Positions 1 to 10,273 are shown, counted from the stretch's first letter. The stretch is DNA of 64,000 nucleotides from Comamonas sp. (GCF_009360615.1 NZ_SPEY01000025.1:1-64000), one strand, 5' to 3'. Notes: generated from the letters alone by a model not told the origin. Program-made: numbers and translations.

Positions 1-52
1 ATCAAGTATTACTGGGCAAGCCATAGCCGTCGCTGGTGGCGAAGTCATGTGA
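1..52 (+). CDS. C-terminal end of a short-chain dehydrogenase/reductase (partial)
   Basis: Only the last 16 codons are present; the gene enters from the left edge and stops at TGA 50-52. The tail reads SSITGQAIAVAGGEVM, which matches the usual SDR ending in which a T-G-Q segment is followed by a short strand and a Gly-Gly turn. Such SDRs often act as 3-hydroxyacyl-CoA dehydrogenases in aryl-CoA operons like the one that follows, 21 bp downstream on the same strand. The family call rests on this short tail alone, so substrate cannot be said. Confidence 0.6.
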   Translation, partial: SSITGQAIAVAGGEVM

Positions 53-73
53 CCCGGATTTTTGGAGGCAGAC

Positions 74-928
74 ATGAGCGAATATGCAATCGATCCAGCC
101 CTGCAAGCTGGCAATCACAAGCTGCTGGCGGGCTATCGGGCCACGCATTTCCAGTGGCAGGTGCAGGATGGCGTGGCAACCATCACTCTCAATCGTCCGG
201 AGCGCAAGAATCCGCTGACGTTTGATTCCTATGCCGAGCTGCGCGACCTGTTTCACCAGCTCAAGTGGGCGCAGGATGTGAAGGCCGTGGTGCTGGTCGG
301 CGCCGGCGGCAACTTCTGCTCGGGTGGCGATGTGCATGAAATCATCGGTCCGCTGGTCGCGCTCAAGGCCCCCGAGCTTTTGATGTTCACCCGCATGACG
401 GGCGAGCTGGTCAAGACCATGCGTGCCTGCCCTCAGCCCATCATTGCTGCAATCGATGGCGTATGTGCGGGGGCTGGGGCCATCATGGCCATGGCCTCGG
501 ACATGCGCCTGGGCACTGCGCGCAGCAAGACCGCATTCCTGTTCAACCGCGTGGGGCTGGCGGGTTGCGACATGGGCGCCTGCGCCATGCTGCCGCGCAT
601 CATCGGTCAGGGGCGTGCGAGCGAGCTGCTCTATACGGGACGCAGCCTGGGTGGCGAGGAGGGCGAGCGCTGGGGTTTCTTCAACCGTCTGAGCGAACCT
701 GAGAGCGTGCTGGCCGAGGCGCAGAAGCTGGCCGCCGATCTGGCTGCCGGTCCCAGCTTTGCCAACGGCATTACCAAGACCATGCTGCACCAGGAATGGG
801 CCATGACCATAGAGCAGGCCATCGAAGCCGAAGCCCAGGCCCAGGCCCTGTGCATGCTGACCGGGGATTTCTCGCGTGCCTATCACGCGTTCGTGGCCAA
901 GCAAAAGCCGGTCTTTGAAGGAAACTGA
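74..928 (+). CDS. enoyl-CoA hydratase/isomerase family protein (crotonase fold)
   Basis: This 284-residue crotonase-superfamily enzyme probably hydrates or isomerises a CoA thioester in the cytoplasm. The two oxyanion-hole segments are visible: NFCSGGDV at residues 80-87 and GVCAGAGA at 129-136. The ATG at 74 is chosen because a GGAGG ribosome-binding site lies 5 bp upstream; an in-frame TTG at 62 would start before that site. The next gene begins 1 bp after the stop, so the two are probably translationally coupled. Context with an aryl-CoA ligase suggests a role in modified beta-oxidation of an aromatic acid. The exact substrate is inferred from neighbours only. Confidence 0.88.
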   Translation: MSEYAIDPALQAGNHKLLAGYRATHFQWQVQDGVATITLNRPERKNPLTFDSYAELRDLFHQLKWAQDVKAVVLVGAGGNFCSGGDVHEIIGPLVALKAPELLMFTRMTGELVKTMRACPQPIIAAIDGVCAGAGAIMAMASDMRLGTARSKTAFLFNRVGLAGCDMGACAMLPRIIGQGRASELLYTGRSLGGEEGERWGFFNRLSEPESVLAEAQKLAADLAAGPSFANGITKTMLHQEWAMTIEQAIEAEAQAQALCMLTGDFSRAYHAFVAKQKPVFEGN

Positions 929-929
929 T

Positions 930-2093
<1,164 letters not shown>

Positions 2094-2133
2094 AAGCAGC
2101 ATCCGCCTGTCTGGGTCGGAAGGAGTGTGAGCC

Positions 2134-3750
2134 ATGTCGTACACCGCGCATATCGATACCTTTGCCGCTGACAATCTGCCGCCCGCCGAGCTGCAGCCCG
2201 AATTCCTCTTCGAGCTGCCCGAGCTGCAGTTCCCGCAGCGCCTGAACTGCGCCATGGAGCTGCTCGACAGGCATGTGGCGCAAGGGCGGGGCGATCGCCT
2301 GTGCATTCAGGCCGAGGGAGTGCGCTGGACCTATGCCGAGCTGCAGGGCCAAGCCAACCGCATTGCCAACGTGCTGACCCGGCAGCTTGGCCTGGTGCCC
2401 GGCAACCGCGTCCTGTTGTGCGCGCCCAATAATCCGATGATGGTGGCCTGCTGGTTTGGTGTCGTCAAGGCTGGCGGGATCGCGGTGGCGGCCATGCCGC
2501 TGCTGCGCGCCAAGGAGCTGTCGGCGATTGTCGAGATTGCGCAGATCAGCCATGCGCTGTGCGACGAGGCCTTGCGCAGCGAGGTGCAGGGGGCTCAGGA
2601 AAAAGCCGAGCGGCTGCAGAAGGTTCTGTTCTTCAACGGCCAAGGCGATGCTGCGGATGCACTGGAGCCGCTCATGCGGGCGGCGTCCGCCAGCTTCACG
2701 GCCGTGGATACTGCGGCCACGGACACCTGTCTGCTGGGCTTTACCTCGGGCACCACGGGCGTGCCCAAGGCCACCATGCATTTCCATCGCGACGTGATGG
2801 CGGTCTGCGCCTGCTGGCCTGTGCACATGCTGCGCGCCAACGCCGACGATGTGTTCATCGGCAGCCCGCCCCTGGCATTCACGTTCGGGCTGGGCGGACA
2901 GGTGCTGTTTCCCATGTCCATCGGTGCCAGCATGGCCTTGCTGGAGAAGGCCGGCCCCGCGCAGCTCGTGGACGGCATTGAAAGATTCGGCGCCACCGTG
3001 GTGTTCACCGCGCCGACCTCCTATCGCGTGATGGCCCAGCAGGGCGAGCGTGTTCGCCGCACCCGGTTGCGCAAATGCGTGTCGGCAGGCGAGGCTTTGA
3101 CCGCCTCCACGCGGGCGCTGTGGAAGGATGCGACCGGCATCGAGATCATCGACGGCATTGGCTCCACCGAGATGCTGCACATCTTCATCTCGCACCGTGA
3201 AGAGGATGCGCGACCCGGTGCCACCGGCAAGGCCGTTCCCGGCTACCGTGCCAAGGTGGTGGACGAAGAGGGCCGGGAGGTCGCGCCGGGGACCGTGGGC
3301 AAGCTGGCCGTGCAGGGCCCGACGGGTTGCCGCTATCTCAACGACAGCCGTCAGGCCCAGTATGTGAGCCAGGGCTGGAATCTGACGGGCGATGCCTATC
3401 TGATGGATGCGGATGGCTATTTTGTCTATCAGGCGCGTACCGACGACATGATCATCTCCTCCGGCTACAACATTGCCTCGCCCGAAGTCGAGGAGGCCCT
3501 GATGCAGCACGCTGCCGTGGCCGAATGCGCGGTGATCGGCGTGGCCGACAGCGAGCGTGGCCAGATCGTCAAGGCCTTCGTGGTGCTGCGCGCCGGCCAT
3601 GTGGCCAGCGATGCCCTGGTCATGGAGCTGCAGGACTTTGTGAAGCGCCAGGTCGCCCCCTACAAGTATCCACGGGCGGTGCAGTTCGTCGATCAGCTGC
3701 CGCGCACGGCCACAGGCAAGTTGCAGCGCTTTCGTCTGCATGAAGCCTGA
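2134..3750 (+). CDS. aryl-CoA ligase, 2-aminobenzoate-CoA ligase type (AMP-forming)
   Basis: A 538-residue ANL-superfamily ligase that would activate an aromatic acid with ATP and CoA. Visible motifs are the P-loop FTSGTTGVPKATMHFHRD near residues 201-218, the GIGSTEM adenylation motif, TGDAY, the hinge TDDMIISSGYNI, and C-terminal RTATGKLQRF with catalytic Lys529. The stretch after the P-loop, including GSPPLAFTFGLGG, is characteristic of the benzoate/2-aminobenzoate-CoA ligase branch rather than fatty-acyl ligases. An AGGAG site precedes the ATG. With the crotonase, dehydrogenase, hotdog thioesterase and RidA it resembles the aerobic 2-aminobenzoyl-CoA or salicylyl-CoA pathways. Substrate preference is not proven by sequence. 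Confidence 0.85.
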   Translation: MSYTAHIDTFAADNLPPAELQPEFLFELPELQFPQRLNCAMELLDRHVAQGRGDRLCIQAEGVRWTYAELQGQANRIANVLTRQLGLVPGNRVLLCAPNNPMMVACWFGVVKAGGIAVAAMPLLRAKELSAIVEIAQISHALCDEALRSEVQGAQEKAERLQKVLFFNGQGDAADALEPLMRAASASFTAVDTAATDTCLLGFTSGTTGVPKATMHFHRDVMAVCACWPVHMLRANADDVFIGSPPLAFTFGLGGQVLFPMSIGASMALLEKAGPAQLVDGIERFGATVVFTAPTSYRVMAQQGERVRRTRLRKCVSAGEALTASTRALWKDATGIEIIDGIGSTEMLHIFISHREEDARPGATGKAVPGYRAKVVDEEGREVAPGTVGKLAVQGPTGCRYLNDSRQAQYVSQGWNLTGDAYLMDADGYFVYQARTDDMIISSGYNIASPEVEEALMQHAAVAECAVIGVADSERGQIVKAFVVLRAGHVASDALVMELQDFVKRQVAPYKYPRAVQFVDQLPRTATGKLQRFRLHEA

Positions 3751-3825
3751 TGGATCTGTTTTTGAGCAGCCCGTGCCTGGGCGACGGGCGTTTCTGGCAC
3801 TTTCCGTTGAAAGAGCAGCTTGGGT

Positions 3826-4287
3826 ATGAATGAAGTGCCAATGGTTTCAGAACGCTTTGTGACGCAGGTGCCGATCCGTTTTGCGCACTGCGACCCGGCG
3901 GGCATCATCTTCTTTCCGCAGTACCTGGTGCTGTTCAACGGACTGGTGGAAGACTGGTTCAACAATGCACTTGGCCTGAGCTATGCGGACATGCTGCAAA
4001 AGGACAGGGTGGGCCTGCCCATCGTGCACCTGGAGTGCGATTTCCGCGCCATTACCCGCATGGGGGAAACCGTGGCCTTGGGCCTTTCGGTCGCCAGCCT
4101 GGGCAATCGTTCGCTCACACTCGACGTCGATTGCACCGGCCCAGAAGGACAACTGCGCGTGACGGCGCGCAAGGTGCTGGTCTTCACCAGTCTTCAGACC
4201 CATCAGGCGATTACCGCGCCATCACCGATTCGCCGCGCCATCGAACGCTGGCTGAGTTCATCCAATCCAACAGAAAACAGGAGTTGA
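3826..4287 (+). CDS. acyl-CoA thioesterase, 4-hydroxybenzoyl-CoA thioesterase type
   Basis: A 153-residue hotdog-fold thioesterase. The segment HCDPAGIIFFPQY at residues 21-33 is the signature of the Pseudomonas-type 4-hydroxybenzoyl-CoA thioesterase family, with Asp23 as the expected catalytic residue. It probably hydrolyses aryl-CoA, either as a pathway step or to release trapped CoA. The start is not certain: ATG 3826 is used, but an in-frame TTG at 3820 and an ATG at 3841 are possible. The stop codon overlaps the ribosome-binding site of the next gene, indicating tight coupling. Confidence 0.82.
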   Translation: MNEVPMVSERFVTQVPIRFAHCDPAGIIFFPQYLVLFNGLVEDWFNNALGLSYADMLQKDRVGLPIVHLECDFRAITRMGETVALGLSVASLGNRSLTLDVDCTGPEGQLRVTARKVLVFTSLQTHQAITAPSPIRRAIERWLSSSNPTENRS

Positions 4288-4289
4288 AC

Positions 4290-4682
4290 ATGCAAGTACT
4301 GCTGCCGCCGGGCTGGCCCCGGCCCAAGGGATATGCGAATGGCGTGTCGGTGAGCGGCCGCCAGATCTATGTCGCAGGAATGATTGGCTGGGACGCCGAG
4401 GGGCGCTTTCATAGCGACGACCTCGCACAGCAGGCCAGACAGGCGCTGCAAAACATTGTCGAGGTGCTGCGGGCTGGTGGTGCCAGGCCAGAACATATCG
4501 TGCGCATGACCTGGTACATCACCGACAAGAAAGAGTACCTGGCGCAGCAGGTCGAGATCGGCAAGGCCTATCGAGAGCTGATCGGTTCATTCAGCGTGGC
4601 CATGACGGCCGTGCAGGTGGCGGCCCTGATCGAGGATCGAGCCAAGGTGGAGATCGAGGTCACGGCCGTGGTGCCCGAGTGA
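4290..4682 (+). CDS. RidA family protein (YjgF/YER057c/UK114)
   Basis: A 130-residue member of the RidA family, whose best-studied members hydrolyse reactive enamines/imines. The conserved arginine that anchors the substrate carboxylate appears as Arg117 in IEDRAKVEIE. The ATG at 4290 is selected over a long upstream in-frame extension because AGGAG lies just before it and it follows the thioesterase stop by 2 bp. RidA homologues recur in 2-aminobenzoate-type catabolic operons, where a ring amine could produce imine intermediates. That role is inferred from context. It is the last gene of the operon; about 250 bp without a recognisable gene follow. Confidence 0.85.
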   Translation: MQVLLPPGWPRPKGYANGVSVSGRQIYVAGMIGWDAEGRFHSDDLAQQARQALQNIVEVLRAGGARPEHIVRMTWYITDKKEYLAQQVEIGKAYRELIGSFSVAMTAVQVAALIEDRAKVEIEVTAVVPE

Positions 4683-4934
4683 CTTTGATTGGAAGGCTGC
4701 CAGTGCTTGCGCTCATTGAATTCCAGCCTCTCAAGGGCTTGACGTCGACAGGGCGCAGGCGCTGCGGGCTATGAAAGATGAGAGCTCCGCCATGGATGCC
4801 TGCGATCGATAGAGCCGGCCTGCCGCAAGCCTGGCGGCACCGGGCAAGGTCGGCGATGCAGCGACGGACACGTTCCGTGGCCCGTTGCCCCGGGGCAGGC
4901 GCGGAGCTGCCCGGGCGGGGTCCCGAGGAGGCGC

Positions 4935-6125
4935 TCAGAAGTCCAGCAGGCTCAGGCCCACGCTGAGTACCGTGCGCTTGTTGTTGTAGTCGACCAGGCT
5001 GTCGCCATAGCCGCTGAACAGTTGCACATGCAGGCGCAGATTGCTCTTGCCGCCGTTCCATCCTTCGCCCAGGGTGCGCAGCCACTCGATGCGTCCGGAA
5101 CCCTTGCCCTGGCCCAGCGAGCCGCGTGCGGTCAGGCCCAGGTAGTTCTGCTCGTTGACGTTCCAGCCCAGCTTGACTTCACCGCGGCCAATGTAGTCCT
5201 GGATGCGGGGGTTGTCGTCTTCAAGCGCACTTTCCTTCATGCGTTGCCAGGCTTTCAGATGCAGCTGCCACCGGTTGCCCAGCTCGGCGCCGGTCATCAG
5301 ATACCATCGGTTCCAGCTGCGCGACAGCGGGTTGCTCTGGCCGTTCGATTGGTGCGCGATGCCGATGCCCGAGTAGCGCCAACGCCAGCCGAGCGGCAGC
5401 TGGGCGTCCGTCGGGTAGACGTAGAAGACCTCGGGCTCGTGGTCGGTGGTGCGGAAGGGGCGCGAGATATCGCCGTTGAACAACTGCCAGTAGGACTGCT
5501 GGGTGTAACCGAACCACAGCGAATCCTTGCCCGACGAGGTGGGGCCGGTCAGCAGGCCGGAAGCAATCTTGGTGCGTGCCGAGAGCTGCAGTCGCATCTC
5601 GTGCTTCTGGTAAGGCTGCTCGGTCGCCAGGCCGCGGCTGGGCGAATAGGGTTGCTGATTGACCTCGTTGCCCACGACCACGGAGACCGACATCGGACGA
5701 TAGCCACGGAAGTTGAAGGTGCCGCAGTCCGTGCCAGGCTCCAGCTCGTAGTAGCGCGAAACCTCGGTGTAGCGCGGGTCGCGGCAGCCGCCGTTGGTGG
5801 GCGAGAGGCCCAGGCCGCTGTCGGCTACTGCGACCGTGCTGGCGGGCAAGGTGCCGCTTGCCGACCCGGAGGTCGATGCCGCCTGTGCGCCTGCCGCTGG
5901 CGCGCTCCATCCTGTGGCAGGTGGAGCCGTGGCCGGGCGTTGCTGCAGCGCCCAGGCATCAAAGCAGGCCAGTCGGTCGGAGTTGCTGGTGGTGGCAGCG
6001 CATTGTTGCCAGCTTTCGGGGGGCGGCAATTCCGCGCTGCCTGCGGCGGCTGGCTTCAGGCCGCCGACCAGCGTCAGGCCTATGCTCAGGCTCAGGGGGA
6101 GCGGGGTGAATAAGCGGATACTCAT
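4935..6125 (-). CDS. pldA: outer-membrane phospholipase A (OMPLA)
   Basis: A 396-residue precursor with an N-terminal signal peptide (MSIRLFTPLPLSLSIGL onward, ending near AAAGSA), a Pro/Ala/Ser-rich linker to about residue 110, then a beta-barrel domain. The catalytic triad of the family is visible: His258 and Ser260 in HQSNG and Asn272 in SWNRWY, with the same 14-residue His-Asn spacing as E. coli PldA (142 to 156). The protein ends in LSVGLSLLDF, an aromatic-terminated final strand recognised by the BAM machinery. The enzyme hydrolyses phospholipids in the outer leaflet, normally as a calcium-dependent dimer after membrane damage. The linker is longer than in the E. coli enzyme. Confidence 0.9.
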   Translation of the reverse strand: MSIRLFTPLPLSLSIGLTLVGGLKPAAAGSAELPPPESWQQCAATTSNSDRLACFDAWALQQRPATAPPATGWSAPAAGAQAASTSGSASGTLPASTVAVADSGLGLSPTNGGCRDPRYTEVSRYYELEPGTDCGTFNFRGYRPMSVSVVVGNEVNQQPYSPSRGLATEQPYQKHEMRLQLSARTKIASGLLTGPTSSGKDSLWFGYTQQSYWQLFNGDISRPFRTTDHEPEVFYVYPTDAQLPLGWRWRYSGIGIAHQSNGQSNPLSRSWNRWYLMTGAELGNRWQLHLKAWQRMKESALEDDNPRIQDYIGRGEVKLGWNVNEQNYLGLTARGSLGQGKGSGRIEWLRTLGEGWNGGKSNLRLHVQLFSGYGDSLVDYNNKRTVLSVGLSLLDF

Positions 6126-6175
6126 GGGATCAATCGATGCGCAGGCAGCCTGCGGTTGGCAAGGCCCAGCCCTGT

Positions 6176-6604
6176 TCAGGGCCGGGCCTTGCGCATGATG
6201 AACGCGCGTGGCGGAGCATTTTCGCCCTCCTGGTAATTGCCGTGAATTTCTGTACCGCAGCTGCCATCGACCACCTCGCCCAGCCAGGTTCCGGTGATGC
6301 GTGAGCCGTCTGCGCTTTCTTCGAGCGTGACCGTGCCCTCGTTCACGTCGCCTACCATGGGATGGCTGCTGCCCGGGCGGCTGATGCGGCCCTTGACATT
6401 GCCTTCCCAGTCCGGATGCGGGCCCAGCACCATGCGGGCGGTTTCCTCGCCGCCGGCCACGGAGGCTGTCCACTCCCCTTGCAGCTGCCGGTCGCTCATC
6501 TGCCAATCTGGCGGGCAGGTGCTGGCCGATCTCGAGTCGATCTGGGCAAACGCGTTGAAGCAAAAAGCGCTTGCTGCGATGAAAATAAGAGTTCTTGAAG
6601 TCAT
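6176..6604 (-). CDS. small exported protein of unknown function
   Basis: A 142-residue protein that I do not recognise. It has a clear signal peptide (MTSRTLIFIAASAFCFNAFA, cleavage expected before Gln21) and no other membrane segment. The mature part is a short, probably beta-rich domain: it contains QGEWTASV, VKGRIS and ITGTWLGEV, a pattern seen in small lipocalin-like or avidin-like secreted domains. Two cysteines (in TCPPDW and SCGTEI) could form a disulfide in the periplasm. It lies between the helicase and pldA on the same strand, 9 bp after the helicase. A GC-rich hairpin at 6161-6190 covers its stop codon. Confidence 0.6.
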   Translation of the reverse strand: MTSRTLIFIAASAFCFNAFAQIDSRSASTCPPDWQMSDRQLQGEWTASVAGGEETARMVLGPHPDWEGNVKGRISRPGSSHPMVGDVNEGTVTLEESADGSRITGTWLGEVVDGSCGTEIHGNYQEGENAPPRAFIMRKARP

Positions 6605-6613
6605 CTCGGGTCT

Positions 6614-8692
6614 TCAGTGAGCGGCGCCCGGCGCCGCCTGGTTCTTGCGTGCGGCAAATTCCTCGCGCAGCTTGCGCAGCTTCTCGCGCGGGTCTTCCCT
6701 GGCCGTGGCCGCATCGAGGCCCATCTCCTTGATGAAACGGCTGGGCTGGCAGGCCACCATTTCGCGGCCTTTTTTGCGGCGCTTGGTCCAGCTCACGGCC
6801 AGCGTGCGCTGGGCACGGGTGATGCCCACATACATCAGGCGGCGCTCTTCCTGCAGCCGCGCTGCCGTTTCATCGCTGACCTTTTGCTGTTTGCCGTCGT
6901 CATCGTCGAGCTTGAACGGCAGCATGCCCTCGGTCACGCCGACCTGCATGACATGGGGCCATTCCAGTCCCTTGGAGGCATGCAGTGTGGAGAGCACGAC
7001 CATGTCCTGCTCCTTCTCCCGCTCGCTGATGGTGGAGAGCAGGGCGATGTTCTGCGAGACCTCCAGCAGGCTCTTGACCTCGGTCTGGGTGCCGGTGCCG
7101 GCACCTGCGGCATCTTCGATCTGGCCGCCGGCACGCTGGGCCATCCAGTCGCAGAACTCCAGCACATTGCTCCAGCGCGCGGCGGCGACGGATTCGCTGT
7201 CTTCGCTGTCATAGAGATACTGTTCGTAGCCAATTTCCTGGAGCCAGTCGATCAGAAAGCTGCGCGAGGCTTCAAAGCCCAGGGTGTGGCGGGCGCGGTA
7301 TTCCAGGTCGTTGATGTAGCGGCCGAATTCCAGCAGGCTTTCGAAGGCCTTGCGCGGCAGCGCCTCCGGGAGCATCGCATTGAACAGCGAGCCGAACATG
7401 CTGAGCTTGTGCGCAGCGGAGAACTCCCCGAGCTTGCCCAGCGTGGTGTGACCGATGCCGCGCCTGGGCGTGCCGATGGAGCGCAGAAAGGCCGGATCGT
7501 CGTCGTTGTTGATCCAGAGGCGGAACCAGGCGCAGAGGTCCTTGATCTCGGCGCGGTCGAAAAAGCTGGTACCGCCGGAGACCTTGTAGGGGATGTTGGC
7601 CTTGCGCAGGGCCTTTTCGAAAGGCTTGGCCTGGTGGTTGGCGCGATAGAGGATGGCAAAGTCCTTCCACGCGGGCTGCGGGTTCAGGGTGGCGCGCAGA
7701 CTCTGGATGCGGGCCACGGCACGCTCGGCCTCGTGTTCTTCGGTATCGCAGTCGACGATGCGCACGGGTTCGCCCTCGCCGAGCTCCGAAAACAGCGTCT
7801 TGGGAAACAGCTTGGGGTTGGGTCCGATCACATTGTTGGCGGCGCGCAAGATGGCGCTGGTGGAGCGGTAGTTCTGCTCCAGTTTGATGACCTTGAGCTG
7901 CGGAAAGTCCACGGGCAGCTTTCTGAGATTGTCCAGCGTGGCACCGCGCCAGCCGTAGATCGACTGATCGTCGTCTCCTACGGCCGTGAAGTGGGCGCGC
8001 TCGCCCACCAGGAATTTCAGCAGCTCGTATTGCGTGGCATTGGTGTCCTGGTACTCGTCCACCAGCACGTGGCCCAGCAGGCGTTGCCATTTCTCACGCA
8101 CTTCGGGGTGGCCGCGCAGCAGGCGCATGGGCATGCCGATCAAGTCGTCGAAGTCCACGCTCTGGTAGGCGGTCAGCCGCTCTTCATAGCGCTGCATGAT
8201 GAGAGCGATGCTGCGCTCGTTGTCATCCTGTGCCATGGCCAGGGCCTTGCGGCTGTCCCAGCCCTGGTTCTTCCAGCCGCTGATGGTCCATTGCCACTGG
8301 CGGGCCGTCGCCACATCGGTGGTGCCACCCGCGCAGTCCTTGAGGATGCCGGTGACGTCGTCGGTATCCAGAATGCTGAACTGGGGCTTGAGCCCCAGAA
8401 TGTGGCCGTCCTCGCGCACCATGCGCACGCCCAGCGAGTGGAAGGTACAGATCAGCACGTCCTTGGCCTGGCGGCCTATCAGGCCTGCGGCGCGCTCGCG
8501 CATTTCGGCGGCGGCCTTGTTGGTGAAGGTGATGGCGGCAATGCGGCGTGGTGCCAGACCGGTTTCGATCAGGCGGCCTATCTTGTGCGTAATCACGCGG
8601 GTCTTGCCCGAGCCGGCACCTGCCAGAACAAGGCATGGACCGTCGGTGTAATGCACGGCCTGGAGCTGAGCGAGGTTGAGACCAGCAGACAT
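6614..8692 (-). CDS. rep: UvrD/Rep-family ATP-dependent DNA helicase
   Basis: A 692-residue superfamily 1A helicase. Motif I is AGAGSGKT (residues 24-31), followed by TFTNKAAAEM (Ia), VDEYQDTN (II), GDDDQSIYGWRGA (III), EQNYRS (IV), HASKGLEW (V) and VGITRAQRTL (VI). The overall length and motif wording are closer to Rep than to UvrD. It would unwind DNA 3' to 5', clearing protein roadblocks at replication forks. ATG 8692 (MSAGLNLAQLQAVHY) fits the family start; a longer in-frame version begins at 8734. The C-terminus is lysine/arginine-rich. Confidence 0.9.
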   Translation of the reverse strand: MSAGLNLAQLQAVHYTDGPCLVLAGAGSGKTRVITHKIGRLIETGLAPRRIAAITFTNKAAAEMRERAAGLIGRQAKDVLICTFHSLGVRMVREDGHILGLKPQFSILDTDDVTGILKDCAGGTTDVATARQWQWTISGWKNQGWDSRKALAMAQDDNERSIALIMQRYEERLTAYQSVDFDDLIGMPMRLLRGHPEVREKWQRLLGHVLVDEYQDTNATQYELLKFLVGERAHFTAVGDDDQSIYGWRGATLDNLRKLPVDFPQLKVIKLEQNYRSTSAILRAANNVIGPNPKLFPKTLFSELGEGEPVRIVDCDTEEHEAERAVARIQSLRATLNPQPAWKDFAILYRANHQAKPFEKALRKANIPYKVSGGTSFFDRAEIKDLCAWFRLWINNDDDPAFLRSIGTPRRGIGHTTLGKLGEFSAAHKLSMFGSLFNAMLPEALPRKAFESLLEFGRYINDLEYRARHTLGFEASRSFLIDWLQEIGYEQYLYDSEDSESVAAARWSNVLEFCDWMAQRAGGQIEDAAGAGTGTQTEVKSLLEVSQNIALLSTISEREKEQDMVVLSTLHASKGLEWPHVMQVGVTEGMLPFKLDDDDGKQQKVSDETAARLQEERRLMYVGITRAQRTLAVSWTKRRKKGREMVACQPSRFIKEMGLDAATAREDPREKLRKLREEFAARKNQAAPGAAH

Positions 8693-8921
8693 GACGCAGA
8701 GTGACCCATCATCAAAAACAAGGACTGGGAGCATACCGCTTCACTGTGAAGAACCCCGAGGACAGTCCTCACAACTGACAAAAAACAGGGATTCCGTGAG
8801 CGTTTCGCCTACACGTGTGCGTCTGGGTTGCCTGAATAATTAATGTAAGAAGGTGTTAGTTGTGTAGCGCGAAGATTGCATCAACTCCGGCCCTGATCCC
8901 GATAGCGCCAGCGAATTCTCG

Positions 8922-9710
8922 ATGGCAGAAGGGATTCATTGCCTTTCCTCAACCGTCAGGGTGCTGTGCATGGCGAGAACCATCGGTGAAGTGAGCCTGG
9001 CCGCAGAGCTTTGCACGCCTGCCGTGCAGCAGCGCTTCGAGGCGCTTTTCGCCGTGGCGGCGCGGCAGTCACTTTCCGCATGGCGACAGGTTCCATGCCA
9101 CGCGGCCGAAGTGCTGGTGATCGAAGGACTGGAGACCTTGCTTGCCGGAGCAGAGGCGAGAGCCCCTTGCGTGGTCTATCTCGGCGGCGAGCCGGCCATG
9201 CAGCCGCTGGGACGCTCTTCCCAGGGCTGGGCCGTACATCTGGACGCGGAATTCACCCTGTCCGACCTCATCGACATGCTCGATCGCGCAGCGGTCTTTC
9301 TCATGGACTGGAGAGCCAGGCACAGGACCGATGCGCCTCTGTCGCTGCAGCGTGCCCTTCAGGAGCTTCAGCAGCAGGGGGTGGACTGTCCGCACCGCTT
9401 TCAGATCAAGTCCTGGGTCGCCTTGCCTGGCAGCGCCAACAGCGCACAGAACCTGCGCGTGCTGGCGCTGCTCGCGCGCGGGCCGATCGACGCCAGATCG
9501 CTGGCGGAGCACGCCGGCATCGAGATGCCGCAGCTATCGACCCTGCTGTCCCTGCCTCAGCTTCAGCCCGTCCTGCGCTGCAGTCTGCCTGGCGCCGGGG
9601 AGCTGGCTGGCACTCGGAAATCAAGCACCGCCAGGCAGCCCGCCGCTTCGGTGACCCTGCAATGGGTCAGCAGACTGACGGGCTGGATCAGCCGGGGAGG
9701 ACGCACATGA
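8922..9710 (+). CDS. unrecognised protein, first gene of a GTPase/Roadblock operon
   Basis: A 262-residue protein whose function I do not recognise. No signal peptide or membrane segment is seen. Residues about 20-135 alternate hydrophobic strands and helices (AEVLVIEGL, APCVVYLGGE, LSDLIDMLDRAAVFLMDW) like a degenerate receiver domain, but no convincing phospho-accepting Asp is present. Residues about 180-220 (LRVLALLARGPIDARSLAEH) resemble a winged-helix module. The tail is basic and Ser/Thr-rich. The start may be ATG 8922 or ATG 8970; the latter has an AGGG site 8 bp upstream. Its stop overlaps the GTPase start as ATGA, so the two are translationally coupled. A regulatory role tied to the GTPase is inference. 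Confidence 0.6.
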   Translation: MAEGIHCLSSTVRVLCMARTIGEVSLAAELCTPAVQQRFEALFAVAARQSLSAWRQVPCHAAEVLVIEGLETLLAGAEARAPCVVYLGGEPAMQPLGRSSQGWAVHLDAEFTLSDLIDMLDRAAVFLMDWRARHRTDAPLSLQRALQELQQQGVDCPHRFQIKSWVALPGSANSAQNLRVLALLARGPIDARSLAEHAGIEMPQLSTLLSLPQLQPVLRCSLPGAGELAGTRKSSTARQPAASVTLQWVSRLTGWISRGGRT

Positions 9711-10273
9711 CATCTTTCGTGCCCATGCAGCCCGGCAGGGGGCTGCTGAGGGTGAGTCTGCTGGGGCCGATGGGCATCGGCAAGACCACGGCGCTGCGCA
9801 GCCTGTGCGGGCAGTTCATGGCAGGCAGCGATGTGCGCAACCTGGACAGGGCGGCGCACGGCAAGGAGTTCACCACGGTCGGGGCGGAGTTCGGCGAGAT
9901 CGATCTGGGTTCGGGCGAGCGGCTGCAACTGGTCGGCAGTCCCGGCCAGGACCGTTTCGATTTCGTGCGCCGCTGGGTGCTCTCGGCATCGGTGGGCGTG
10001 CTGCTGATGGTGGACGTCAACGATGCGGGCGCGGCGGATTACGCCAGCGAGATGCTGACCGGGATAGAGACGCTGGACCAGGCTCCTGTGGTGGTGATTC
10101 TCAGCTGTCGCAGCGCCAGCGTAGCAGGGCTGGAGGCATTCAGCTCGGCGCTGGTTGCCAAAGGCCATGGCATCACCCCGCTGGTCGACGCCGATCCCCG
10201 TGATCGCCAGCAGATGCTGGATGCCCTGAGCGTGCTGGCATCGCTGCTGTCCTTGCAAAGTCAGACCCTATGA
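9707..10273 (+). CDS. small Ras-like GTPase (MglA/SRPRB-like, COG2229 type)
   Basis: A 188-residue cytoplasmic GTPase. The P-loop GPMGIGKT is at residues 20-27, switch I has paired threonines at 56-57 (FTTVGAEFGEIDL), and switch II carries GSPGQDRF at 77-84, the form typical of bacterial MglA/SRPRB-like GTPases where DxxG has become GxPGQ. The position that should hold the G4 motif NKxD after the strand APVVVIL instead reads SCRSA, so guanine specificity may be altered. The gene overlaps its neighbours by ATGA at both ends. In other bacteria such GTPases act as polarity or surface-motility switches whose GTP hydrolysis is stimulated by Roadblock proteins. Confidence 0.82.
   Translation: MTSFVPMQPGRGLLRVSLLGPMGIGKTTALRSLCGQFMAGSDVRNLDRAAHGKEFTTVGAEFGEIDLGSGERLQLVGSPGQDRFDFVRRWVLSASVGVLLMVDVNDAGAADYASEMLTGIETLDQAPVVVILSCRSASVAGLEAFSSALVAKGHGITPLVDADPRDRQQMLDALSVLASLLSLQSQTL

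Noticed and set aside
62-73. Upstream TTG start for the crotonase gene
   Set aside because: It would place the start before the GGAGG ribosome-binding site that serves ATG 74.
6161-6190. GC-rich hairpin over the stop codon of the small exported protein gene as a terminator
   Set aside because: No T-tract follows on the minus strand and pldA continues in the same direction 50 bp later; it may be only a structured mRNA segment.
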